From: Pseudomonas putida
GTDB taxonomy: Bacteria > Pseudomonadota > Gammaproteobacteria > Pseudomonadales > Pseudomonadaceae
Direction of reading: 5' to 3'
DNA: 64,000 nt
NCBI RefSeq assembly: GCF_005080685.1
Contig: NZ_CP039371.1
Location: 3,100,001-3,164,000 of the forward strand
In this document: piece by piece, positions 25,850 to 32,927 of the stretch
How the letters are laid out: each line of letters begins with the position of its first letter
How positions within the stretch are numbered: the stretch's first letter is position 1
Made by a program: the position numbers and the translations under genes
Notes under the pieces: model-generated
What the model was told of the DNA's origin: nothing
The model's database searches: none
Seen by the model: the letters and a program-made list of their open reading frames with translations, nothing else

Positions 25850-26539
25850 TCAGGAATGAAAACGCACGAAACTCTCGAGGCCAGCTCGCTCGCGCGCCAA
25901 GCCATTCTCGACTTTGTCGGGGTCGGCATAACCCAGGCTCATGCCGCATACCAATAGCTCATCGGCGGGTAGCTCAAGGTGTTCGGCGACGATCCGGTGA
26001 TAGCGATTGAAGGCCGCTTGCGGGCAGGTGTCGAGTCCAAATGCCTTGGCCACCAGCATCACATTCTGCAAGAACATCCCGAAATCGAGCCATGAGCCTC
26101 GCTCCATGCAACTGTCGAGGGTGAACATCAGCCCCACCGGCGCGTCGAAGAACTGGAAGTTGCGCGCATGTTGCGCCTGCATCGCAGCCGTGTCCTGGCG
26201 CGTGATGCCGAGCAGCGAGTACAGCCCCCAGCCCAGCGCCCGTCGGCGGTCGATGTAGGGTGGTTTCCATTGCGTCGGATAGTAGGCGTGCACCTCGCTA
26301 TGGCGAGCATTTTCCTCGGCATCATCGAGGGTTGCGAGGATCTTGCGGGTCAGTGCCTGCTTGCTCGAGCCGGTCAGCACGTGCACCTTCCATGGCTGGA
26401 TATTGCTGCCCGAAGGCGCCCAGGCCGCGGCAGCGAGGATTTGTTCGAGCACCGAACGCTCGACTGGGTCTGGCCGGAACGCCCTGATCGAGCAGCGGCT
26501 GTGTACGGCGTCCAGCACCGACAACGTATATTCAGACAT
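25850..26539 (-). CDS. nitroreductase family protein (PnbA-like)
   Basis: A 229-residue FMN nitroreductase: HSRCSIRAFRPDPVERSVLE (phosphate-binding Arg/Ser), AAAWAPSGSNIQPWKVHVLT, and the C-terminal HLELPADELLVCGMSLGYAD. The group includes nitrobenzoate reductases and similar oxidoreductases. GGAGGTC lies just ahead of the ATG. It lies in front of the MFS gene in opposite transcription order on the same strand, separated from it by a REP. Confidence 0.88.
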   Translation of the reverse strand: MSEYTLSVLDAVHSRCSIRAFRPDPVERSVLEQILAAAAWAPSGSNIQPWKVHVLTGSSKQALTRKILATLDDAEENARHSEVHAYYPTQWKPPYIDRRRALGWGLYSLLGITRQDTAAMQAQHARNFQFFDAPVGLMFTLDSCMERGSWLDFGMFLQNVMLVAKAFGLDTCPQAAFNRYHRIVAEHLELPADELLVCGMSLGYADPDKVENGLARERAGLESFVRFHS

Positions 26540-26577
26540 GTGACCTCCTGGGCCGCTGCCCTGAGAGCGGCGCCGTC

Positions 26578-26612
26578 CTGGTGGGAGCGGGCTTGCCCGC
26601 GAAGCAGGCCCA
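26578..26612 (-). repeat. single REP element
   Basis: CCTGGTGGGAGCGGGCTTGC followed by CCGCGAAGCAGGCCC, a P. putida-type REP between the nitroreductase and the MFS gene. Confidence 0.8.
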
Positions 26613-26629
26613 CGCGATCATTGAACCGG

Positions 26630-27805
26630 TCATGCCGGGCGACCCCGCAGCGACCGCATGACCAGCACTACCAGCACGACATTGACCAGCGCCAGCCCCA
26701 CCAGGGTAACCAATACCCCCATGGCGCCGAAGTGCTGGAACAGATAGCCCCCTACCAGCGGCGTCAATGCCTGGCCAATCAACGAAGGCCGCGACATCCT
26801 GCCCATCAGCGCCACGTACTGTGCCGGCGGCATCAGCGCCAGGGGCAGCAGGCCGCGCACGATCGCCCGCAGGCCATTGCCACAGCCGAACAGCAACAGG
26901 CCCAGCGCCGTCGCTGCCGGTGCTGCGGTCACCAGCGTCAGGCCTATCGCTACCAACACCGTCGACACCAACGCGGTCCAGATCGGGTGGCGCTTGCCCG
27001 CCAGTATCTGCAGTACCCGCGACGCCACCTGGCTCGGCCCGAGCAAGGCACACAAGCCGATGGCGCTGGCCAGGGAATGCCCCAGCCCCTGCAATACCGC
27101 CACCAGTTGCACCGACACGGCGGTCATGATGATCGCGCCCAGCGCGAAGATCCAGATCAGCAACAGGTAAAGTCGCCGGTCCACCGCGCCGCTATCGCTG
27201 GCCTCCGAGCGCTGCGCCTTGGCCACTCGCGGGCCGGCCGGAAGCACCCACAGGTACAGCGGCGCAACCACTACGATCAGCAGCGCGGCATAGGCCGTGC
27301 ACGCCGTGCGCCAGCCCAGTTGTTCGATGGCCAGGGCCACTACCGGCCAGGTGATGGTGGTGGCGAAACCGGAGATCAACGTGATACCGGTGATCGCCCG
27401 GCCCGCACGCTCGCCATACAACGCCCCGAGGGTGGCGAACAGTGCTTCGTAGAGCCCCAGCGCCATGCCTGCGCCAATGATCACCCATGCCAGCAGGAAC
27501 ACCTGCAGGCTGTGACAGTTGGCGACTACCAGCAACCCGACGCCGACTACCGCACCACTGGCGGCGAGCTGCCAACGCCCACCGTAGCGGGCGATCATCC
27601 GGCTCGACAGCGGTGCCAGCAGCGCCGACACCATGAGCCCGAGCGACAGTGCCCCGTACACCCAGTGGCTGTCCCAGCCGGTCTCGCGCATGATCGGTGC
27701 GGCCATCACGGCCAGCAAGAAGAAAGAACCACCCCAGACCAGAATCTGCAAAAGGCCGAGCCAGAAGATACCGACCGGCCCAGGAAGACGTACACCAGCG
27801 TTCAC
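26630..27805 (-). CDS. MFS transporter
   Basis: A 391-residue, 12-helix major facilitator: helices alternate with short loops, loop 2-3 carries SSRMIARYGGRWQL, and there is a hydrophilic centre (VAKAQRSEASDSGAVDRR). It resembles monocarboxylate-porter/NreB-like exporters but has no diagnostic substrate motif. The start is GTG at 27805 with AAAGG upstream. A 20-nt site like those in the block B control region lies 91 nt upstream, so the same LysR protein may control it. Confidence 0.85.
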   Translation of the reverse strand: MNAGVRLPGPVGIFWLGLLQILVWGGSFFLLAVMAAPIMRETGWDSHWVYGALSLGLMVSALLAPLSSRMIARYGGRWQLAASGAVVGVGLLVVANCHSLQVFLLAWVIIGAGMALGLYEALFATLGALYGERAGRAITGITLISGFATTITWPVVALAIEQLGWRTACTAYAALLIVVVAPLYLWVLPAGPRVAKAQRSEASDSGAVDRRLYLLLIWIFALGAIIMTAVSVQLVAVLQGLGHSLASAIGLCALLGPSQVASRVLQILAGKRHPIWTALVSTVLVAIGLTLVTAAPAATALGLLLFGCGNGLRAIVRGLLPLALMPPAQYVALMGRMSRPSLIGQALTPLVGGYLFQHFGAMGVLVTLVGLALVNVVLVVLVMRSLRGRPA

Positions 27806-27895
27806 AAAACGACCTTTACCAACAAGAAGAGGTACGGCAGGGCTCGACCGGCCTCACGCGCATGTGGGCAGTCTAGTGAGAGCTGCCGCCAGGTG

Positions 27896-27915
27896 CTATA
27901 GAATCCGGGCATTTC
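27896..27915 (+). promoter_or_regulatory. candidate LysR-type site, copy 3
   Basis: CTATAGAATCCGGGCATTTC matches the two block B copies in the CTATAG start, GGGCAT core and final TC, with T-N11-A. It lies 91 nt upstream of the minus-strand MFS start, about the same distance as copy 1 from its LysR gene. Confidence 0.45.
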
Positions 27916-28046
27916 AGCTATGCCCGGTGCCTGGCGCGGAGCAATGCCGCAGCGATAACCTCGGTTTTTATTGATCCTGATTAAGGAATCGTTCAGTTAC
28001 CGGGCCTTACAATGACGGCTCCGCACCCAGATAACGAGGGCATGGC

Positions 28047-29078
28047 ATGACCATCATCGTCACGGGCGCCGCGGGGTTCATTGGTAGCAACCTTGTACAG
28101 GCGCTCAACCAACGCTTCGAAACCGACATCATCGCCGTCGACGACCTGACCGATGGTGACAAATTCCGCAACCTCGCCGACAGCGAGATCGCCGACTACC
28201 TGGACAAGAACGACTTCCTTGAACGCTTCGCCCGCGGCCAGTTTGGCAAAGTCCGGGCAGTGCTGCACCAGGGCGCCTGTTCGAGCACCGTCGAAGGCGA
28301 CGGGCGCTTCATGATGGACAACAACTACCGCTTCAGCCGCGACCTGCTGGAGGCCGCCCAGGCACAGCAGATTCCCATGCTGTATGCCTCGTCGGCAGCG
28401 GTGTACGGGGCGGGAGAGGTGTTTCGCGAGCAACGTGAATGCGAGCGGCCGCTCAACGTCTACGGCTACTCCAAGTTCCTGTTCGACCAGCACGTGCGCC
28501 GCCAGTTACCGGCAGCCCGTAGCCAGATCGTCGGGCTGCGCTATTTCAATGTCTATGGCCCCCATGAGCAGCACAAGGGCGCCATGGCCTCGGTGGCCCT
28601 GCATTGCTTCAACCAGTACCAGGCCCATGGCAAGGTCAGCTTGTTCGGCCAGTACGGCGACTATCCAAGCGGTGGCCACCTGCGCGACTTCGTGTCGGTG
28701 GAAGATGTGGTCAAGGTCAACCTGTTCTTCCTCGATCACCCGCAGCTGAGCGGCATTTTCAACGTTGGCAGCGGGCGTGCCCAGCCGTTCAACGACGTGG
28801 CCCTGGCGGTCATCAACCGGCTGCGCGAGCAGCACGATCAACCCCCTTTGACGCTGCAGGCCGCGTTGCTGGAAGGCATCCTGGAATACAGCGAGTTCCC
28901 CGATCACTTGCGTGGCAAGTACCAGTGCTACACCTGTGCCGACCTGGAGCGCTTGCGCGCGGCGGGATTCAAGGCGCCAACATTGACCGTCGAGCAAGGC
29001 GTAGCCCGCTACTGTGACTGGTTGAAGAGTATCCAAAGCCCGCCGCCTGCTCCTTTCAAGCAAGCGGCGGCAGCTTGA
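28047..29078 (+). CDS. hldD: ADP-L-glycero-D-manno-heptose 6-epimerase
   Basis: A 343-residue extended [18 protein letters not shown] nucleotide-binding start, [14 protein letters not shown], catalytic [10 protein letters not shown] (Tyr about 140, Lys three on), [20 protein letters not shown], and [16 protein letters not shown]. It makes the L,D-heptose precursor of the lipopolysaccharide inner core in the cytosol. GAGG is 7 nt before the ATG. It is somewhat longer than usual because of a Pro/Ala-rich C-terminus. Confidence 0.93.
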   Translation: MTIIVTGAAGFIGSNLVQALNQRFETDIIAVDDLTDGDKFRNLADSEIADYLDKNDFLERFARGQFGKVRAVLHQGACSSTVEGDGRFMMDNNYRFSRDLLEAAQAQQIPMLYASSAAVYGAGEVFREQRECERPLNVYGYSKFLFDQHVRRQLPAARSQIVGLRYFNVYGPHEQHKGAMASVALHCFNQYQAHGKVSLFGQYGDYPSGGHLRDFVSVEDVVKVNLFFLDHPQLSGIFNVGSGRAQPFNDVALAVINRLREQHDQPPLTLQAALLEGILEYSEFPDHLRGKYQCYTCADLERLRAAGFKAPTLTVEQGVARYCDWLKSIQSPPPAPFKQAAAA

Positions 29079-29154
29079 GGATCAAACGACACTTCGATGA
29101 GTCATGGACATCTATGACGTTCCGGCGGGAACCGCCAACCCGTCGGGCTAGCCA

Positions 29155-29343
29155 TCACTCCTCACCATTATCGTCATCACTCGTGGAGTCCTCGCTTCCG
29201 TCAGTACCCGACCCACCATCACTGGCATAAACTCCAGTGCCATGGGAGTCACCAACAGAGGAATGAATACTGCTGGCATGGCTGACACCAGCGAACGACA
29301 ACACTGCAAAGAAGATTACCGCGAGCTTTTTGGAAATAGACAT
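29155..29343 (-). CDS. small secreted Ser/Gly/Asp-rich protein
   Basis: A 62-residue protein. Residues 1-23 form a signal peptide (KKLAVIFFAVLSFAGVSHA, cleavage after AHA-like ASH-A). The mature part, about 38 residues, is almost entirely Ser, Gly, Asp, Glu and Thr with no Cys. A strong AGGAGG lies 9 nt before the ATG, supporting expression. No family is recognised. Such an acidic exported peptide could bind cations or be a surface or matrix component, but nothing shows which. Confidence 0.7.
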   Translation of the reverse strand: MSISKKLAVIFFAVLSFAGVSHASSIHSSVGDSHGTGVYASDGGSGTDGSEDSTSDDDNGEE

Positions 29344-29459
29344 CGTGTAAAGCCTCCTGAATGGGTCCCGTCAAGCACGGCCGTGATGACCGAAGGCCCA
29401 TTGAGCCCAACTACCCTCCCCCTCACAACTGGCAGAATTACCAGGTACCTGACGCGGGC

Positions 29460-30410
29460 TCACCGCAGCGCGACTGGCAATTCAATCCCCAGATCATCCC
29501 AATAAGGCGGCGTTCCGATCGCCTCGAGCAAGAACGCGCTCACCGCCTGCACCTTGCGCGAGCGCAGCCGATTCTCCGGAGAAAGCAGATGAATGGGGCT
29601 GGGATCGGCGTCCACTGCGCCCTGCCAGTCCGGCAGCAGATCGATCATCGCGCCACTGGTGAAGTCATCCTTGGCATACAGCCATGTCGGAAACAACACG
29701 ATCCCCCGCCCCGAACGCGCCGCCGCCGCCAGTACTTGCGCGTTATTGCTGCGCAATGGCCCCTTGACCTCTACCACCTGCGGCCTGGCCTCGCCTGGTT
29801 GGCTAAAATGCCAACGCTGTGCGCCTGCACGGCCCTTGTACACCAGGCATGCATGCTCGGTCAGTTGCTCCGGCGACGCAGGCCTGCCATAGCGCTCCAC
29901 ATAGGCCGCACTGGCCGCCAGCACATAGCGCTGCTCTGCGACCTTGCGCCCGATCAGGCCAGAGTCCTCCATATGCCCGACACGCAGGGTGATGTCCGCA
30001 CCCTCCTGGACGGGGTCGATGAACGCATCGGTGAGAGTGAGTTCGACAGTGATGTCCGGGTAGACGTCATGCAGGCGGTCGAGCAATCCGGCGATCTGCA
30101 GGCTACCCAGGGCCTGGGGTGCGTTGATCCGCACCAGCCCATGGATATGCTCCGCCTGCCCCAGCAACGATTCATCTGCCGCATCGAGCAACTCGATCAC
30201 TTCACGCACCTGACTGTAATAGCGCTCGCCTGCCTCGGTCAGCTTTACACCCCGCGTGTTGCGGTAAAGCAGCTGCTGGCCAAGCTCCTGCTCCAGCGCC
30301 GCGATGAAGCGCGACACCGAAGACGCAGGGACCTGGAAATGTCGGGCAGTGGCAATGAAGCTGCCCGTGAGCGCCACCATGGCGAAATAGCGATGGGCTT
30401 TCAGATGCAT
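29460..30410 (-). CDS. LysR family transcriptional regulator
   Basis: A 316-residue LysR protein: HTH HRYFAMVALTGSFIATARHF and VPASSVSRFIAALEQELGQQ, TRGVKLTEAGERYYSQVRE linker, and an effector domain with the VRINAPQALG start usual for the CrgA/DmlR-like group. It is divergent from the two-gene DMT transporter and probably controls it. Confidence 0.9.
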   Translation of the reverse strand: MHLKAHRYFAMVALTGSFIATARHFQVPASSVSRFIAALEQELGQQLLYRNTRGVKLTEAGERYYSQVREVIELLDAADESLLGQAEHIHGLVRINAPQALGSLQIAGLLDRLHDVYPDITVELTLTDAFIDPVQEGADITLRVGHMEDSGLIGRKVAEQRYVLAASAAYVERYGRPASPEQLTEHACLVYKGRAGAQRWHFSQPGEARPQVVEVKGPLRSNNAQVLAAAARSGRGIVLFPTWLYAKDDFTSGAMIDLLPDWQGAVDADPSPIHLLSPENRLRSRKVQAVSAFLLEAIGTPPYWDDLGIELPVALR

Positions 30411-30426
30411 GAAATTACGAATACCT

Positions 30427-30494
30427 ATGCGTTATGAGTTGCGATTTAAGCAATGATGTTTTGCTATTACGCTGGATTGTAGCAATTAACGCAT
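30427..30494. promoter_or_regulatory. inverted repeat in LysR/DMT intergenic region
   Basis: ATGCGTTA (30427-30434) and TAACGCAT (30487-30494) are exact inverted copies 52 nt apart in the 123-nt divergent region. They could be paired LysR half-sites around overlapping promoters. Confidence 0.35.
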
Positions 30495-30533
30495 CTCCCT
30501 AACCTGCGCGCATCGTTTTCTAGAGGTTGTTCG

Positions 30534-30965
30534 ATGCAACAGTTATGGATTCTCCCCCTGGTCGTACTGGCCGGCATGGGCCTATCGGTCGAAGCGGGTC
30601 TACTCGGGCCATTGGGCGAGCAGATCGGCCACGGCTGGGCCACGCTCGGCATCTTCGGCCTGGGCACGCTCCTGCTCACCTTCGGCCTGGTGTTCGCTCG
30701 CCCCAAGCTCGGCCAATTGTTCGGCAAGCCGCGCTGGATGCTCGCCGGCGGCGTGCTCGGCCCGATCTACGTAGGCGCGCTCACCCTGGCCACGCCGCAC
30801 ATCGGCGTCGGCCTGACCATGGTCGGGATTCTCTTTGGCCAGGTCGCGGCCAGCCTGGTCATCGATCATTTCGGTTGGTTGGGTGCCGGAAAGCGCCAGG
30901 TCGACCACTACCGCGTTGGCGCCCTGCTGGCGATTCTCGGCGCCCTCTGGTTCATCAACGTCTGA
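30534..30965 (+). CDS. DMT family transporter, first half-size subunit (DUF606)
   Basis: A 143-residue membrane protein with five hydrophobic segments, including LVVLAGMGLSVEAGLLGPLG and VGILFGQVAASLVIDHFGWL, the latter typical of DUF606/EamE-like half-size drug/metabolite transporters. The next gene encodes a similar half, and two halves likely form the functional transporter. AGAGG is 7 nt before the ATG. Divergent from the LysR gene. Confidence 0.85.
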   Translation: MQQLWILPLVVLAGMGLSVEAGLLGPLGEQIGHGWATLGIFGLGTLLLTFGLVFARPKLGQLFGKPRWMLAGGVLGPIYVGALTLATPHIGVGLTMVGILFGQVAASLVIDHFGWLGAGKRQVDHYRVGALLAILGALWFINV

Positions 30966-30978
30966 TTGGAGTCACACG

Positions 30979-31458
30979 ATGCTCGTCACCATGCTTCTGC
31001 TCGTCGTCTTCAGCGGCGCCGTGCTCTGCGCACAATCTGCAATCAATGGCCGCCTCGGCGCCGAGGTGGGCGTGCTGGAAAGCGCCTGGCTCACCTTTGC
31101 CCTCGGTACCTTGGTCAGCTTCCTGTATGCCTTCCTGTTCGAACCCCAGCACGCCATGAACCTGTTCAACGTGCCCCGCTGGCAGGTCAGCGGAGCCTTC
31201 TTCGGGGTGGTGTACATGCTGGTGATCGTCTTCGCCATGCCCCGGGTAGGCACGGCCGCAGCCACTGTGGCGGTGATCAGCGGACAGTTGCTGATGAGTC
31301 TGCTGGTCGATCACTTCGGGTGGTTCGGCAATAACGTGATTCACCTTGGCGGCTCACGGATGATCGCCGTTGGCTTGCTGGCGGTCGCCTTGGTGCTGAT
31401 CTACAAGAGCAATACCGTACAAGCCGAAGCCGGTCGTGCACCGGCAACTGTCCAGTGA
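30979..31458 (+). CDS. DMT family transporter, second half-size subunit (DUF606)
   Basis: A 159-residue membrane protein with five helices: LLLVVFSGAVLCAQSAINGR start (the AxxxxNG pattern of DUF606), and VAVISGQLLMSLLVDHFGWF matching the equivalent segment in the gene upstream. It begins 13 nt after that gene, with TTGGAG 8 nt before ATG 30979. The pair are homologous halves. Substrate unknown. Confidence 0.85.
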   Translation: MLVTMLLLVVFSGAVLCAQSAINGRLGAEVGVLESAWLTFALGTLVSFLYAFLFEPQHAMNLFNVPRWQVSGAFFGVVYMLVIVFAMPRVGTAAATVAVISGQLLMSLLVDHFGWFGNNVIHLGGSRMIAVGLLAVALVLIYKSNTVQAEAGRAPATVQ

Positions 31459-31558
31459 CCGCTGGTCGGCAATGCCAGGATCGCACTGACCCCTGACGGG
31501 CTGCCAGGGCTCTCACATGATGAGGGGTGGTCAAGGGCTTGCCTCTCACTCCTGTATT

Positions 31559-31587
31559 GGCCTGCCCTCGCGGCAGGCCTTTTTTTC
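31559..31587 (+). terminator. intrinsic terminator after DMT operon
   Basis: GGCCTGCC-CTCGC-GGCAGGCC, a perfect 8-bp stem, followed by seven T. It lies about 100 nt after the second DMT gene. Confidence 0.85.
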
Positions 31588-31628
31588 TTTAGGTGAGGGC
31601 TTGTCCCTCGAATGGAACGACGCGGTGC

Positions 31629-31752
31629 ATGGCACCGGCTTCGCCGGTGTTCGCGGGTAAACCCGCTCCTACAGGAACTGAACAGCTGTCATGGCCTGCG
31701 CCGTACCTGTGGGAGCGGGCTTGCCCGCGAACACCGGCGAAGCCGGTGCCAT
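31629..31752. repeat. long inverted REP structure (REPIN)
   Basis: Two 47-nt arms, 31629-31675 and 31706-31752. Each joins a small palindrome (GGCACCGGCTTCGCCGGTG) to a REP core (GCGGGTAAACCCGC or GCGGGCTTGCCCGC). The arms are near-exact reverse complements with a 30-nt spacer. Confidence 0.85.
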
Positions 31753-31797
31753 GCACCGCCCTGCCCCGACCATCGCCAGGATGACCGGGGCAGCGCG

Positions 31798-32085
31798 TTA
31801 CAGCGTGGCAGGATCTTTCTCGCCCGCCGACGGATTACCAGCAGGCTGGCCGGTCTTTTCTCCGGACAATCGCCAGCTCACGGCAGTGATGCCGTAGCGC
31901 TCGGCCATGGGCCGACTGACCTTGCGAATCTTCTCCCGGCCGAACTTGGGAATGATCCCGATACCCGCATCGCAACTTGCCCAATGCCAGGCTTCGGCAT
32001 TGTCCATCCGCTCCAGACGAATGATGAAACTGCGCAGCTTGCCGTGCAGTTGGTAGTCGATGATATACAGCTGGGGACTAGGCAT
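31798..32085 (-). CDS. small conserved protein (DUF6555-like)
   Basis: A 95-residue protein starting MPSPQLYIIDYQLHGKLRSF, with RMDNAEAWHWASCDAGIGIIP and KFGREKIRKVSRPMAERYGI. This matches, from memory, a Pseudomonas family named DUF6555, function unknown. ATG 32085 has a strong AGGAGG 8 nt upstream; the frame extends to 32226 but that part is not needed. The C-terminal 25 residues are Pro/Gly-rich and variable. Cytosolic, no signal. Confidence 0.75.
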   Translation of the reverse strand: MPSPQLYIIDYQLHGKLRSFIIRLERMDNAEAWHWASCDAGIGIIPKFGREKIRKVSRPMAERYGITAVSWRLSGEKTGQPAGNPSAGEKDPATL

Positions 32086-32200
32086 CCCTGGGCCCTCCTC
32101 TTCTCCATGGATGACTTCCTGATGGAGTGCCGCTTGCGCCAGAAGATTCAATAAATCGTCGAACAATTCGCGCGAGCGGTAAGCGGGGCCATCTTCCCTG

Positions 32201-32356
32201 TCAAAGCGGTGCGCCTGGGTTGGCATCTGGCACTGCGCCTGGGACCAAGATCATCTTGCGGCAGCGGTCCTGGCGGTCATCGAAGATCTCGTAGCCACGG
32301 GCGGCATCCTCCAACGCCATGCGGTGGAATGAGGCGCCCCGGAACGCGGCCTGCGC
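32201..32356 (-). pseudogene. C-terminal remnant of a zinc-dependent alcohol dehydrogenase
   Basis: Read on the minus strand after an in-frame TAG (32357-32359), this gives about 51 residues: [38 protein letters not shown] and a short tail to TGA at 32201-32203. [16 protein letters not shown] and CRKxILVPG are the usual C-terminus of formaldehyde-dehydrogenase-like zinc alcohol dehydrogenases. The NAD-binding and zinc domains are absent; a KGG gene begins upstream within 60 nt. So the gene has been lost by deletion and only its end remains. Confidence 0.7.
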
Positions 32357-32412
32357 CTAGAGCCGGGGCCAATGCCCGCCAAGTGCTGGCGGGCATTGGC
32401 GAGCGGGGTGAC

Positions 32413-32631
32413 TCACTCTTGGTTCTTGGTTCGGCCGCCGCCATGGCTGTTCTGGCCACCCTTGCGGCCTGCCTCCGATGCGCGCGCACGGTCGTTGGCA
32501 AAGTTGCCTCCCGAGGCCTGGCCGCCTTTGTGGCCTGCGCGGGACGCTTTTTCGCGGTCGTTGGCGAAATTGCCCGGGTTGGTTTCCTTGGTGCCGCCAC
32601 GTTGGCCGGTCTGGGCTTGATCACGAGCCAT
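32413..32631 (-). CDS. KGG-repeat general stress protein
   Basis: A 72-residue, highly hydrophilic protein with repeats NPGNFANDREKASRAGHKGG and GGNFANDRARASEAGRKGGQ, the KGG (GsiB/con-10-like) motif. These are disordered, desiccation- and stationary-phase-induced proteins. AAGGAG lies 8 nt before the ATG. A second, shorter KGG gene is at 55773. Codon use and composition are as expected for the family. Confidence 0.9.
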   Translation of the reverse strand: MARDQAQTGQRGGTKETNPGNFANDREKASRAGHKGGQASGGNFANDRARASEAGRKGGQNSHGGGRTKNQE

Positions 32632-32927
32632 GTCGTATCTCCTTGCGATGGATTGGGTTGCGCAGGCGACCGGACCCTGTCAGGTCGTTGCACCTGCCTA
32701 AGCTCCGAACCGAGGCGAGCGCCGAATGCTCCATTGCCCGTGACTGCTCCTGACGGGTGGCGCCAAAGGTTGGGGCAACGGAAACCCCGGCAACATCGAG
32801 CACGGCGCAGTTGTTCCAGGCCATGGCCTTGAGCGCTCGTAGTCGTGTAACGTGCAAGCCTATAATCGTTTTCACAATGCCCAACGCTAGTCGCGGGGCC
32901 GAGTACAGGTCTGCAGAAGGCAAAGAG

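Larger units (their letters stand above)
31459..31797. other. intergenic region with terminator and REP inverted repeat
   Basis: A 339-nt region without a gene. It holds the intrinsic terminator of the DMT operon at 31559-31587 and a 124-nt inverted REP structure at 31629-31752. Nothing else was seen. Confidence 0.7.

Noticed and set aside
26168..27901. 577-codon open frame on the plus strand
   Set aside because: Antisense to the nitroreductase and MFS genes; Gln/His/Arg-rich shadow composition.
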